DNA of 64,000 nt, from contig NZ_LZRD01000009.1 in the NCBI RefSeq assembly GCF_001687325.1, forward strand, positions 186,001-250,000, given 5' to 3'. Made by a program: the position numbers and the translations under genes. Shown here in pieces: positions 25,028 through 33,989 of this stretch. The DNA comes from Streptomyces sp. PTY087I2 (GTDB lineage Bacteria; Actinomycetota; Actinomycetes; Streptomycetales; Streptomycetaceae). The notes beneath the pieces are model-generated. The model did not search any database, was not told the DNA's origin, and saw only the letters and a list, made by a program, of their open reading frames with translations. The stretch's first letter is position 1. Every line of letters starts with the position of its first letter.

Positions 25028-26811
25028 CCGGCTCCGACGGGCCGCACGGTGAGCCCGGCAGCGACTTCCGCCCCGCTGGGTCCGGCGGCGATCTCGCCCG
25101 CGAGGAGGAGGAACGGGCCGTCGAGCAGGCCCTCGCCCTGGTCGGCGGATCCGACCGGTCCGGCGGGCCGGGAGGGCACCCGAGCCGCAGCCGGGACCTC
25201 GGGGACCCCTGGGACTCCCGGGACCTCCGGGATTCCCGTGGCCACCAGGACCCTCAGGGCCCCCGGGACCCTCGTGACCTCCGGGACCCTCGTGACCTCC
25301 GGGGACTCCAGGCCTCCCGTGACCCCCAAGACCTCCGGGGACCCCGGGCCTCTCATGACCCCCAGGACCCCCGGGGACCCCAGGCTTCTCAGGCTTCCCG
25401 GAACGAGGACCTGAACGCCGACCGCAGCAGCACCCCGCACGCCGACCGCAGCAGCGACAGCCCCCCGCGCACCGCCCCGGGCAGCGACAGCCCCCCGTAC
25501 GCCGACCGCGACAACGCCCCGCGCGACACCCGCACCGCCGCCACCGCCACCACCTCCCCGACACCCCCCAACGAGCAGCCGCCGCCCCCCTCCTGGACCC
25601 ATGCGCGGGCCGTCGCCGACAGGGCCGGGCGGGCCCGGCCGCCCGCGACGATCCGGTTGCCGCTCGACCGTGCGCTCGGGCAGGTGCTGGCCGAGGCGCT
25701 CGGGGCGCTCACCGATCTGCCGTCCTTCGACACCTCGGCCATGGACGGCTGGGCGGTCGCCGGGCCCGGCCCCTGGGTGTTCGAGGCCGGGGCCGGGCTT
25801 CTCGCCGGACGCGGGCCGGCCGCCGCGCTGCCCGACGGCACCGCCGTACGGATCGCCACCGGCGCCCGCGTACCGCCCGACACCACCGCCGTCATCCGCA
25901 GCGAGCACGCGTACGCCGACGAGGCCAGGGGGCTGCTGCACGCCCGGCGGTCCGTGGTCACCGGGCAGGACATCCGGCCCCGGGGCCAGGAATGCCGCTC
26001 GGGCGAGCAGCTCGTCCCGGCCGGGACGGTCGTGACCCCGGCGGTGCTCGGCCTCGCCGCGGCCGCCGGGTACGACGCGCTCCCCGTCGTACCCCGTCCG
26101 CGCGTCGACATCCTCGTCCTCGGCGACGAACTGCTCACCGCCGGTCTGCCGCACGACGGGCTGATCCGGGACGCCCTCGGGCCCATGCTCGGCCCCTGGC
26201 TGCGGGCCCTCGGCGCCGAGGTCTCCGGCCCCCGCCGGCTCGGGGACGACGCCGGGGCGCTGCGCGATGCCCTCGCCTCCTCCGACGCCGACCTGATCGT
26301 CACCACCGGGGGTACCGCCGCCGGTCCGGTCGACCATGTGCACCCGGTCCTCGACGCCCTCGGGGCCGAACTGCTGGTGGACGGGGTCGCGGTCCGCCCC
26401 GGCCACCCCATGCTGCTGGCCCGGCTGTCGCCGGACGGGCCGTATGTCGTCGGGCTGCCCGGCAATCCGCTCGCGGCCGTATCGGGTCTGCTGACGCTCG
26501 CGGAGCCGCTGCTCGCGGGTATCGCGGGCCGCCCCGCCCAGGACCCGTACCGCGCCCTCGTCCATGCCGAGGTGCCCGGCCATCCGCACGACACCCGCCT
26601 CGTCCCCGTGGTCCACCGCCCGGGCCGGGCGGGCGCCCGGGACCATGTCGCGCCGCTGCGCTACAACGGTCCCGCGATGCTGCGGGGGATCGCCGCGGCG
26701 GACGGGCTGGCTGTGGTGGAGCCGGGCGGGGTACGGTCCGGCACCGAGGTGGAGATTCTGGATCTCCCATGGGCCCCGGCGACGCCGTGGACGGAGGGGT
26801 GTTTCACGTGA
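25024..26811 (+). CDS. moeA: MoeA-like molybdopterin molybdenumtransferase with a long repeat-rich N-terminus
   Basis: 595 residues, against about 400 for ordinary MoeA. The MoeA part (about 195-595) inserts molybdate into adenylated molybdopterin. It has the family start ([14 protein letters not shown]), [30 protein letters not shown]-type motif [14 protein letters not shown], and PGNPLAAV. The first about 195 residues are low complexity: Asp/Arg/Leu-Pro units ([11 protein letters not shown] type, about 57-125) encoded by roughly 9-nt repeats, then Ser/Thr/Pro. A real start inside this region cannot be excluded, but the GTG at 25024 overlaps the upstream stop and GC periodicity looks coding. 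Its stop lies inside a parS site and overlaps the channel gene. Confidence 0.85.
   Translation: MTGSDGPHGEPGSDFRPAGSGGDLAREEEERAVEQALALVGGSDRSGGPGGHPSRSRDLGDPWDSRDLRDSRGHQDPQGPRDPRDLRDPRDLRGLQASRDPQDLRGPRASHDPQDPRGPQASQASRNEDLNADRSSTPHADRSSDSPPRTAPGSDSPPYADRDNAPRDTRTAATATTSPTPPNEQPPPPSWTHARAVADRAGRARPPATIRLPLDRALGQVLAEALGALTDLPSFDTSAMDGWAVAGPGPWVFEAGAGLLAGRGPAAALPDGTAVRIATGARVPPDTTAVIRSEHAYADEARGLLHARRSVVTGQDIRPRGQECRSGEQLVPAGTVVTPAVLGLAAAAGYDALPVVPRPRVDILVLGDELLTAGLPHDGLIRDALGPMLGPWLRALGAEVSGPRRLGDDAGALRDALASSDADLIVTTGGTAAGPVDHVHPVLDALGAELLVDGVAVRPGHPMLLARLSPDGPYVVGLPGNPLAAVSGLLTLAEPLLAGIAGRPAQDPYRALVHAEVPGHPHDTRLVPVVHRPGRAGARDHVAPLRYNGPAMLRGIAAADGLAVVEPGGVRSGTEVEILDLPWAPATPWTEGCFT
25190..25400. 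repeat. Short-period degenerate tandem repeat in the 5' part of moeA
   Basis: Roughly 9-nt periodic blocks rich in GACC, CGGG and CCTC words (for example repeated GACCCTCGTGACCTCCGGG-like units). In the moeA frame they give Asp-Arg/Pro-Leu repeats; on the opposite strand they would give collagen-like Gly-X-Y. Probably an expanding low-complexity linker. Confidence 0.7.
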
Positions 26812-26814
26812 AAC
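26801..26814. other. parS: parS site overlapping the moeA stop and the channel start
   Basis: GTTTCACGTGAAAC, identical to the other two copies. The internal GTGA is both the GTG start of the channel gene (26808) and the TGA of moeA (26809-26811), so the centromere site is embedded in coding sequence. Confidence 0.93.
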
Positions 26815-27911
26815 TGCCCGGCCAGGATGCGATGGCCAGGAGGGCGGACGAACTGGTCGTGCCGACGCGGGTGATGCTCCCCCGCCGGGTGGCCGTCGGT
26901 CCGGCCCGCCAGGTCGGCAAGCGCCTGCTGATGGCGCTGCTCGTGCTGGCCGCGACCGTGCTGATCGTCTGGCTCGACCGCAGTGGCTACAGCGACAGCG
27001 CCGACGGCAAGGTCGATCTGCTGGACGCGGTCTACTACGCGACGGTCACCCTCTCCACCACCGGGTACGGGGACATCACTCCCTCCAGTGACGGAGCACG
27101 GTTGATCAATGTGGTGCTCGTGACACCGCTGCGCGTGCTCTTCCTGATCATCCTGGTCGGGACCACTCTCGAAGTCCTCACGGAACGGACCCGGGAGGAC
27201 TTCCGGCTGAAGCGTTGGAGAGCCAACTTGCGTGACCACACCGTCGTCGTCGGCTTCGGCACGAAGGGCCGTTCGGCGATTCTGACCCTCTGTGCCACCG
27301 GCTTGTCGAAGGACCAAATCGTCGTTGTCGACCCGGCCTCCAAGGTGATCGAGGCCGCCAACGCCGAGGGCTTCACCGGTGTGCTCGGTGACGCCACGCG
27401 CAGCGATGTGCTGCTGCGGGCCGAGCTCCAGAAGGCGCGTCAGGTCATCATCGCGACCCAGCGCGACGACACCGCCGTACTGGTGGCCCTGACCGCGCGC
27501 CAGCTGAACCGCGGGGCGAAGATCGTGGCGGCGGTCCGTGAGGAGGAGAACGCGCCCCTGCTCCGGCAGTCCGGCGCGGACGCGGTGATCACCAGCGCCA
27601 GCGCCGCCGGACGGCTGCTCGGCCTCTCCGTCCTCAGCCCGAGCGCGGGCACCGTGATGGAGGACCTGATCCAGCAGGGCAGCGGCCTCGATCTCGTCGA
27701 ACGGCCGGTCATAAAGGCCGAGGTGGGCAAGAGCGTGCGGGAGACCGACGACCTGGTCGTCAGTGTGCTGCGCGGACACCGGCTGCTCGGTTACGACGAT
27801 CCGGCGGCCAGCCCGCTTCAGTTGACGGACCGGGTCATCACCATCGTGCGGGCGAGCCCCAGTTCGGCCGCCGCGCCGAAGCACCCGATGCCTCCGCACC
27901 AGCGACCCTGA
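26808..27911 (+). CDS. Potassium channel with RCK/TrkA-N domain
   Basis: A 367-residue two-helix K+ channel. TM1 is at about residues 39-56 (LLMALLVLAATVLIVWL). The pore has the selectivity filter TTGYGD (about 84-89), and TM2 follows (LINVVLVTPLRVLFLIILVG). The cytoplasmic RCK N-domain has a Rossmann motif (VVVGFGTKGRSA; ACID switch VVVDPASK; GDATRSDVL), and an RCK C-domain ends in VITIVRA. Likely forms tetramers gated by nucleotide or Ca2+. Start GTG at 26808 overlaps the moeA stop inside parS; an internal ATG (MARRADELVV, nine codons later) with a weak SD is an alternative. A short hairpin follows. Confidence 0.92.
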   Translation: MKLPGQDAMARRADELVVPTRVMLPRRVAVGPARQVGKRLLMALLVLAATVLIVWLDRSGYSDSADGKVDLLDAVYYATVTLSTTGYGDITPSSDGARLINVVLVTPLRVLFLIILVGTTLEVLTERTREDFRLKRWRANLRDHTVVVGFGTKGRSAILTLCATGLSKDQIVVVDPASKVIEAANAEGFTGVLGDATRSDVLLRAELQKARQVIIATQRDDTAVLVALTARQLNRGAKIVAAVREEENAPLLRQSGADAVITSASAAGRLLGLSVLSPSAGTVMEDLIQQGSGLDLVERPVIKAEVGKSVRETDDLVVSVLRGHRLLGYDDPAASPLQLTDRVITIVRASPSSAAAPKHPMPPHQRP

Positions 27912-27919
27912 TCGACGAG

Positions 27920-27935
27920 GCGCCCGCTCGGGCGC
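27920..27935 (+). terminator. Short hairpin after the channel gene
   Basis: GCGCCCG and CGGGCGC pair around a 2-nt CT centre, 9 nt past the stop. It is weak on its own and may be only a pause site. Confidence 0.4.
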
Positions 27936-27960
27936 GCGCCGCGGGAGTAGCCTCGCGGCC

Positions 27961-28950
27961 ATGCATGCGATCACGATTCCCGAACCCGGTGGCCCCGAGG
28001 CGCTCGTGTGGGCCGAGGTGCCCGATCCCGTACCCGGCGACGGCGAGGTCCTCGTCGAGGTCGTCGCCGGCGCTGTGAACCGGGCCGACGTGCTCCAGCG
28101 GCAGGGCTTCTACGATCCGCCGCCCGGCGCGTCCCCCTACCCCGGCCTGGAGTGCGCGGGCCGGATCGCCGCGCTCGGTCCCGGGGTGACCGGGTGGGCG
28201 GTCGGCGACGAGGTGTGCGCGCTGCTGTCGGGCGGCGGTTACGCGGAGAAGGTCGCCGTTCCGGCCGGCCAGCTCCTTCCCGTACCGGAGGGCGTCGACC
28301 TGGTGGAGGCCGCGGCGCTGCCCGAGGTCACCGCGACGGTGTGGTCCAACGTCTTCATGGTGTCCCACCTGCGCCCCGGTGAGACCTTCCTGGTGCACGG
28401 CGGCTCCAGCGGCATCGGCACGATGGCGATCCAGCTGGCGAAGGCGGTCGGGGCCCGGGTCGCGGTCACGGCGGGCAGCCCGGAGAAGCTCGCCCGGTGC
28501 GCCGAGCTGGGGGCGGACATCCTCATCAACTACCGCGAGCAGGACTTCGTCGAGGAGATCCGGGAGAACACCGCAGGGGCGGGGGCCGACGTCATCCTGG
28601 ACATCGTCGGTGCCAAGTACCTGGAGCGGAACGTCCAGGCGCTCGCCGTCAACGGCCGCCTCGCGATCATCGGTCTCCAGGGCGGCGCCAAGGGCGAGCT
28701 GAACCTCGGCGCCCTGCTGACCAAACGGGCCGCCGTCACCGCGACCTCGCTGCGGGGCCGCCCGCTCCAGGAGAAGGCCGCCATCGTCGCCGCCGTACGC
28801 GAGCACGTGTGGCCGCTGATCGGCGGCGGGGTGGTCAAGCCCGTGGTGGACCGGGCGCTGCCGATGGCGGACGCCGCCGAGGCGCACCGGGTGCTGGAGT
28901 CCAGCGCGCACATCGGCAAGGTGCTGCTGGTGGCGCCGTCGGCCGGCTGA
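27961..28950 (+). CDS. NAD(P)H-quinone oxidoreductase, zinc-less MDR family (PIG3-like)
   Basis: A 329-residue medium-chain dehydrogenase/reductase. GroES-like N-terminal domain (AGAVNRADVLQRQGFYDPP; PGLECAGRI) and a Rossmann NADPH-binding domain (VHGGSSGIGTMAIQLAKA, about residues 145-162). It lacks the zinc-ligand Cys cluster of alcohol dehydrogenases. The YDPPPGASPYPGLE segment is typical of TP53I3/PIG3-type quinone reductases. Not coupled to the upstream channel. Followed by a very strong hairpin shared with the convergent bpa gene. Confidence 0.92.
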   Translation: MHAITIPEPGGPEALVWAEVPDPVPGDGEVLVEVVAGAVNRADVLQRQGFYDPPPGASPYPGLECAGRIAALGPGVTGWAVGDEVCALLSGGGYAEKVAVPAGQLLPVPEGVDLVEAAALPEVTATVWSNVFMVSHLRPGETFLVHGGSSGIGTMAIQLAKAVGARVAVTAGSPEKLARCAELGADILINYREQDFVEEIRENTAGAGADVILDIVGAKYLERNVQALAVNGRLAIIGLQGGAKGELNLGALLTKRAAVTATSLRGRPLQEKAAIVAAVREHVWPLIGGGVVKPVVDRALPMADAAEAHRVLESSAHIGKVLLVAPSAG

Positions 28951-28956
28951 TCAGGA

Positions 28957-28993
28957 CCGTTCCCGGTCCGGGCCGGGCCCGGACCGGGAACGG
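28957..28993. terminator. 17-bp perfect hairpin between convergent genes
   Basis: CCGTTCCCGGTCCGGGC and its exact complement flank a CGG loop, just after the quinone reductase stop and just before the convergent bpa stop. Likely bidirectional. Confidence 0.85.
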
Positions 28994-29001
28994 ACAAGGG
29001 T

Positions 29002-29550
29002 CTACAGATACGGGCCCGAGCGGATCGGGCCGTGCGGGTCCGCGCCGCCTTCCTCGTCCTCGTGGGCCATACCGGGCGGCAGGGCGCGGCGCATCTGCTC
29101 CAGCTGGGCGCGGGCCGCCATCTGCTGGGCGAACAGCGCCGTCTGGATGCCGTGGAAGAGGCCCTCCAGCCAGCCCACCAGCTGGGCCTGGGCGATCCGC
29201 AGTTCGGCCTCGGAGGGCACCGACTCCTCGGTGAACGGCAGGGAGAGCCGCTCCAGCTCCTCGACCAGCTCGGGCGCAAGGCCGTCCTCCAGCTCCTTCA
29301 CGGAGCTGGCGTGGATCTCCTTGAGCCGGACCCGGCTCGCCTCGTCGAGAGGAGCCGCCCTGACCTCCTCCAGAAGCTGCTTGATCATGCTGCCGATGCG
29401 CATGACCTTCGCGGGCTGTTCCACCATTTCCGTCACCGGGACCTCGCGCGACTCGTCGTCACTGGCACCGCCGCCGATAGCCATTCCGTCCTGGCCCACG
29501 ACAAGGACCTGCGGGTGCTCCTGCGACCGGTCATTCCTCGGCATTTCCAT
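29002..29550 (-). CDS. bpa: Bacterial proteasome activator Bpa (DUF2587)
   Basis: A 182-residue ATP-independent activator that forms rings on the 20S proteasome gate and feeds in unfolded proteins. Core four-helix region (about residues 50-160) with VMRIGSMIKQLLEEVRAAPL, LKEIHASSVKELEDGL and LRIAQAQLVGWLEGLFHGIQ. The C-terminus ends in SGPYL, the HbYX-like tail that docks in proteasome pockets; the Mycobacterium tuberculosis protein ends GQYL. Start ATG at 29550; the longer frame has no family sequence. No proteasome genes are in the window. Confidence 0.95.
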   Translation of the reverse strand: MEMPRNDRSQEHPQVLVVGQDGMAIGGGASDDESREVPVTEMVEQPAKVMRIGSMIKQLLEEVRAAPLDEASRVRLKEIHASSVKELEDGLAPELVEELERLSLPFTEESVPSEAELRIAQAQLVGWLEGLFHGIQTALFAQQMAARAQLEQMRRALPPGMAHEDEEGGADPHGPIRSGPYL

Positions 29551-29587
29551 GCCGCCATTGTCTCGCACACATGCCGTACACCACGGT

Positions 29588-29629
29588 GGTGCCCCCGAAA
29601 ACGGAAGATCCACCGTCTTCGGGGGCACC
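29588..29629 (-). terminator. 12-bp hairpin terminator of the ABC exporter operon
   Basis: GGTGCCCCCGAA pairs with TTCGGGGGCACC around an 18-nt loop, about 32 nt past the permease stop (minus strand) and upstream of bpa. Confidence 0.75.
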
Positions 29630-29660
29630 CGAACCCTTCCGGGAAGCCCGGATGTGCCGT

Positions 29661-32516
29661 TCAGCCCGCGCGCCGGGCCAGGGTCAGCCGGGAACTGGTG
29701 AGACCGGCGGCCAGCAGTCCGGCGAGCACCGGGACGACCAGGGCCAGCAGCCCGATGGTCTCCCACGGCATCACGATCGGCGTGTACGCCGACTCCATCG
29801 GATCGTCGCGCATGTCCGCCAGCGCCGCCCGCAGGTCGGTCAGGCGCAGGGCGACCGCGGGTACGAGCCCCGCCGCCGTGCCCAGCAGCACTCCGGTCAG
29901 GGCGACGACCAGGCACTGGAAGCCGGACAGCGAACGCCGTACGCCCGGGGGCGCGCCCACCGCGCTGAGGGTGGTGAGGTCGGCCTCCGCGTCGGCCTTG
30001 GACAGCCCCGTCGTGATGGCCGCCGCGCCCAGGGTGACCACACCGGCGAAGAGGGCGAGGATCAGCAGGATCGTGTCATCCTGGGTCCGGTAGATCTCGT
30101 TCGAGTGCATCAGGTACGCGCGGTTCCCGGCCCGGTCGAGCGCCGCGTGGGCCGCCTGGGTCTCGGCGTCCGTGGCGTCGCGGTGGAGCGCGTAGAAGCT
30201 GCCGTGGTCCTCGACGTGCAGCCCGAGCCGCTCGGCGGCCTTCTCCGGCATGACCATCCGGATGCCGGGGGTCGCCGCGAAGCGGTCCGGCGCGACGTAC
30301 ACCTTCAGCCGGTCCGTGGTGGTGCGGGCCTTGCCGGGGTGCTGGGCCCGGTTCTTCTTGTCCCGGTCGTTGTAGGTGTGGGTGGCCTTGAGGGTGACCT
30401 CGCCGTTCTTCGCGTACGCCGGGTTCAGCAGGACGGGGACGCCCTCGGCCAGGGCCTTCGCGGCCGCCGGGTCGTCGAGCTCCACGTAGGTGGCGAGGAC
30501 GTCCGGGCCCCCGATGACGATCTTGTGGTCACCGGTGCCGAACGCGACCATCGTGTAGTTCTCGTCCATGCAGGCCGGGGAGTTCACCATCCGCTTGTGC
30601 TCGTCGGCGGAGAGCCGCAGGGCGAGTTCCTTGGCGCCCTCGCCCTTGAGCGGGCAGTTGTGGCCCTTGCCGGTGGGCTTGACGAGTTCGAGGGTGCCGC
30701 AGCCGTTCTCCTCCTCGTAGTAGACCGAGCAGTCGCTGCCGGCCCAGACCCGCCCGAAGTCGGCGGGCCTGCCGCTGACCGGGTAGTTCTGCTCGACGGC
30801 GGCCCGGGAGCGGGGGAGATCGGCGTTCGCGCCGGTGTCGGACGCCGACAGCGCGACGGTGCCCGGCGTCATGTTGGGCACGAAGCGGTACTCCTGCTCG
30901 GCGGCGTAGCTGCTGGTGTACGTGGCGATGGCGACGCTGCCCGCGACGGCCGCCATCACGGCGGCGACGGCGGGTGCCGTACGGCCACGGTTGCGGGCCG
31001 CGTCGCGCAGGGCGATCCGCGGCGTCAGCGGGAGCCGTCGGCCGAGCCGGCCGAGGAAGCCGACGATCACCGGGATGCAGCCGAGCACGCCCAGTTCGGC
31101 CAGGACGGACCCGCCGGCGACGAAGCCGGTGTCGCCGGCCACCGCGCCCCAGACCGCGATGCCGATGCCCGCAGTGAGTGTGATGACGCCGATCACGGGC
31201 AGCACGCGGGAGCTGCGGCGGGTGCCGCGCCGGCCGGTGAGCGACTCCAGGACCGACTGGCGGCCCGCGACGATCGCCGGGGCGAGCGCGGCGAGGACGC
31301 CGGTGACCAGGCCGAGCGCGGCGATGGCGAGGATCTCCCAGGGCCGTACGGTGAGTTCGCCGAAGCGGTTGCCCGTGTAGTCCTCGATCATCGGGCGGAA
31401 CAGGGCGGTCAGGCCGAACCCGGCGCCGACCCCGGCCACCGCGCCGACCCCGCCGAGCACCGCGCCGCCCGCGAGCACCACGGCCCTGACCTGGCCCCGG
31501 CTGCCGCCGCACGAGCCGACCAGACCCAGCTGGCGGCGCGAACGCCGCGCGCCCACGGCGAACGCCGGACCGGCCAGCAGCACGATCTCCAGGACGGCCA
31601 TGGCGGCCACCGTGAGGACCGCCGCGGTGGTCTCCTTCTCGGTGGAGAACCCGCTGCTCATCCCGGCCATCGGAACTTCGGAGTCCGGCGGCGGGTTCAG
31701 GGCGACCTGGCGGGACGTGACCACCACGCCCCTCTCGTTGGCCGCGAGGATGTCCTGCCAGGTCACGCCCGCCCCGGCCGGCCCCTTCACCAGCCACTTC
31801 AGGTCGCTCGGCTGGGGCGGCAGGATGCTCTTGTCGCGGGCGGCGGCCTTCTGCCACGGGGCGATGACCGAGCCGGGGAGCGCGTAGAGCGCGTCCGCCC
31901 GCAGGTCGGCGGGGAGTTCGACCGTGCCGGTGAGGGTGTAGGTCTGCTCGGGGCCGCGCACGGTGACGCGGTCGCCGATGGACAGCCCGGCCGACTTGAC
32001 GAAGTCCGAGGTCGCGGCGATCTCGGACTTCGTACGCGGGTAGGCGCCGTCGGTCAGCTCGATCCGGCCGCGCAGCATCGGGTCGGAGACGCGCAGTTCG
32101 CTGATCTCGGCGTCGGCGATGCCGTGCCGGGTGGTCACCGACGCGGGCGCGCTCCGCTCGGTGAGGTACCGCGAGCCCTTCGGGAAGGTGGCCGGTACGT
32201 CGACCGGCGTCGCCTGCTCCTCGGGGGTCGGGTCGGGGGCGCCCTCGGGAGTGCTCCAGTTGATGCCGTCGGGCATCTGCTGAAGCTTCACCGGGCCGAT
32301 GCTCGTGGCCGTGAACCGGGCGTCGGCCGACCCCAGTTCCGCCGTCAGCTCCTCGGCCTTGGTGGGCAGGGCACTGCGGTAGGTGAGGTCGGCGGCGGTC
32401 ACACCGAGGACCGGCAGGGCGATCATCGCGACGACCAGGGCGCTGCGGCCCTTGGCCCGTGCCGCGTCGCGCCGGGCTATGCGGAAGGCCGCGCGCCAAC
32501 CGGGGAGAGGGTTCAC
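29661..32516 (-). CDS. ABC transporter permease with two FtsX/MacB-type domains
   Basis: A 951-residue integral membrane protein. An N-terminal helix (ALVVAMIALPVLGVTAADLTY, split near 26-46) is followed by a large outside domain (about 50-290). The first FtsX helix block comprises AVLTVAAMAVLEIVLLAGPAF, VVLAGGAVLGGVGAVAGVG and ILAIAALGLVTGVLAALAPA; GVITLTAGIGIAVWG and two more follow. A second outside domain (about 530-830) and a second FtsX block end at ARRAG. Such exporters move lipids, peptides or drugs by mechanotransmission; the substrate is not deducible. The GTG start overlaps the ATPase stop (GTGA). Probably controlled by the PadR gene upstream. Confidence 0.9.
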   Translation of the reverse strand: MNPLPGWRAAFRIARRDAARAKGRSALVVAMIALPVLGVTAADLTYRSALPTKAEELTAELGSADARFTATSIGPVKLQQMPDGINWSTPEGAPDPTPEEQATPVDVPATFPKGSRYLTERSAPASVTTRHGIADAEISELRVSDPMLRGRIELTDGAYPRTKSEIAATSDFVKSAGLSIGDRVTVRGPEQTYTLTGTVELPADLRADALYALPGSVIAPWQKAAARDKSILPPQPSDLKWLVKGPAGAGVTWQDILAANERGVVVTSRQVALNPPPDSEVPMAGMSSGFSTEKETTAAVLTVAAMAVLEIVLLAGPAFAVGARRSRRQLGLVGSCGGSRGQVRAVVLAGGAVLGGVGAVAGVGAGFGLTALFRPMIEDYTGNRFGELTVRPWEILAIAALGLVTGVLAALAPAIVAGRQSVLESLTGRRGTRRSSRVLPVIGVITLTAGIGIAVWGAVAGDTGFVAGGSVLAELGVLGCIPVIVGFLGRLGRRLPLTPRIALRDAARNRGRTAPAVAAVMAAVAGSVAIATYTSSYAAEQEYRFVPNMTPGTVALSASDTGANADLPRSRAAVEQNYPVSGRPADFGRVWAGSDCSVYYEEENGCGTLELVKPTGKGHNCPLKGEGAKELALRLSADEHKRMVNSPACMDENYTMVAFGTGDHKIVIGGPDVLATYVELDDPAAAKALAEGVPVLLNPAYAKNGEVTLKATHTYNDRDKKNRAQHPGKARTTTDRLKVYVAPDRFAATPGIRMVMPEKAAERLGLHVEDHGSFYALHRDATDAETQAAHAALDRAGNRAYLMHSNEIYRTQDDTILLILALFAGVVTLGAAAITTGLSKADAEADLTTLSAVGAPPGVRRSLSGFQCLVVALTGVLLGTAAGLVPAVALRLTDLRAALADMRDDPMESAYTPIVMPWETIGLLALVVPVLAGLLAAGLTSSRLTLARRAG

Positions 32517-33295
32517 GCGGTGGCCTCGGTGGTTCCGGCGGCGAGCAGGGAGTCGGCTCCCGCGGTCGCCGTCTGGTCGACGATCGAGCCGTCCCGGAGG
32601 AACACGACCCGGTCGGCCCAGGCCGCGTACCGGGGCTCATGGGTCACCATGACGCCGGCCGCGCCCTGGTCGCAGCGGGTGCGCAGCAGGGCGAGGACGG
32701 CCTCGCCGGTCTCGGAGTCGAGCGCTCCGGTCGGCTCGTCGGCGAGCACGAGGCGCCGGTCGCCGACGAGGGCGCGGGCGATGGCGACGCGCTGCTGCTG
32801 GCCGCCGGACATCTCGTCGGGGAAGCGGTCGGCGATCGCTTCGAGCTTCATCTCGGCCAGGGCGGCGAGGGCTTCCTTGCGGGCCTTGCGCACCGAGACG
32901 CCGTCGAGTTCGCGGGGCAGCGCGATGTTCTCGGCGGCGGTCAGGGCGGGGATGAGGTTGTAGTCCTGGAAGACGTAGCCGACGCTGCGGCGGCGCAGGG
33001 CGGCCATGCCCTTGGGGCCGAGGGCCGCGATGTCCTGGCCCTCGATGACGACCTGGCCGCTCGTGGCGGTGTCGAGCCCGCCGGCCAGGGTCAGCAGGGT
33101 GGACTTGCCGGAGCCGGAGGGGCCCATCACGGCGACCAGTTCGCCCGGGTGCACCGAGAGGTTGATCCCGCGCAGGGCGTGCACCTCGGCGACGCCGGAG
33201 CCATGGGTACGGGTCAGCGCCCGCAGTTCGAGTACGGGGCTGCCGCCGGGCGTCCCGGAGGACGACGGGGGCGGCTGGGTTGCGGACGCGGGCAT
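32513..33295 (-). CDS. ABC transporter ATP-binding protein (MacB/LolD-like)
   Basis: A 260-residue ATPase partner of the FtsX-type permease. Walker A GPSGSGKST (about residues 55-63), Q-loop FQDYN, signature MSGGQQQRVAIARAL (about 162-176), Walker B LVLADEPTGALDSETG and H-loop VTHEPRYA. The N-terminus carries a short Gly/Pro/Ser leader. The ATG at 33295 follows GGGGGA. The permease start overlaps its stop. Confidence 0.95.
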   Translation of the reverse strand: MPASATQPPPSSSGTPGGSPVLELRALTRTHGSGVAEVHALRGINLSVHPGELVAVMGPSGSGKSTLLTLAGGLDTATSGQVVIEGQDIAALGPKGMAALRRRSVGYVFQDYNLIPALTAAENIALPRELDGVSVRKARKEALAALAEMKLEAIADRFPDEMSGGQQQRVAIARALVGDRRLVLADEPTGALDSETGEAVLALLRTRCDQGAAGVMVTHEPRYAAWADRVVFLRDGSIVDQTATAGADSLLAAGTTEATA

Positions 33296-33365
33296 GGCGG
33301 GTGGTTCCCCCTAGGAACAAGCTGGTGACGAGCGAGATATGGAGCTGGGCCGGGAGACGCCGGCG

Positions 33366-33989
33366 TCAGCGCTGGGAGCGGGTCCGGCCGGCGAGCGAAC
33401 GGGCCGGACCGCGGGTGGCCGCCGGGCCGGGCTCGGCGGAGGGCTCGGTGGCGGCGGCCTCGGCGAGGCGGACGAGCCGGGACTCGCAGTGGTCGAGCCA
33501 GCGGGCCTCGGCCTCCGCCTGGAAGATCAGCTGCTCCACGACGAGGAGCCAGGCGACCTCGTCCCGGTTGGCGGGGACGTCGGCCAGGGCCTGGGCCTTG
33601 AGCCGGGTGTAGTCCTGCATCGCCTTGAGCGTGTGGTGGCGCTGGGACTGGATGACGTCCCGGATGTCGACGCCCGGGGCCCCCACGGCCATGGCGAGCT
33701 TGATGGCCAGCTCGTCGCGGGGCGGACTGGTGCGGTCGACGGGGGTCTCGAACCAGCTGCGCAGTTCGGCGCGTCCCTCGTCGGTGATCGCGTAGAGGTC
33801 GTGCCCGGCGTCGTCCGAGCCGTCCTGGACGATCAGGCCGTCGCGCTCCAGACGGCTGAGCGTCGTGTAGACCTGGCCGACGTTCAGGGGCCAGGTGGAG
33901 CCGGTGCGCGACTCGAACTCGGTGCGGAGCTGGGACCCGTAACGAGGGCCCCGCTCCAGCAGGGCCAGCAGGCCGTGGCGAATGGACAT
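33366..33989 (-). CDS. PadR-family regulator
   Basis: A 207-residue regulator. N-terminal winged HTH (MSIRHGLLALLERGPRYGSQ; WPLNVGQVYTTLSRLERDGL; LYAITDEGRAEL, about 1-80) plus a C-terminal helical dimerisation domain (Vir_act_alpha_C, about 95-180) and a Pro/Ala/Arg tail. Precedes the ABC exporter genes on the same strand with a 70-nt gap, so a ligand-induced repressor of that exporter is the natural reading. The ATG at 33989 has no SD: it is part of a palindrome on which the protein may act, and the mRNA may be leaderless. Confidence 0.92.
   Translation of the reverse strand: MSIRHGLLALLERGPRYGSQLRTEFESRTGSTWPLNVGQVYTTLSRLERDGLIVQDGSDDAGHDLYAITDEGRAELRSWFETPVDRTSPPRDELAIKLAMAVGAPGVDIRDVIQSQRHHTLKAMQDYTRLKAQALADVPANRDEVAWLLVVEQLIFQAEAEARWLDHCESRLVRLAEAAATEPSAEPGPAATRGPARSLAGRTRSQR

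Noticed and set aside
25190..25400. Regular repeats considered as CRISPR
   Set aside because: Units are about 9 nt, degenerate, in-frame and have no spacers or cas genes.
22094..25564. 1156-aa minus-strand frame with collagen-like Gly-X-Y
   Set aside because: It runs antisense through four recognisable genes. The Gly-X-Y pattern is a by-product of the repeats in moeA.
29571..32963. 1130-aa plus-strand frame opposite the ABC exporter
   Set aside because: Antisense to clear FtsX and ATPase motifs, so an artefact of GC bias. The same applies to the long frames opposite the kinase, SARP and FadE genes (35079-36749, 54783-57122, 59411-61279).
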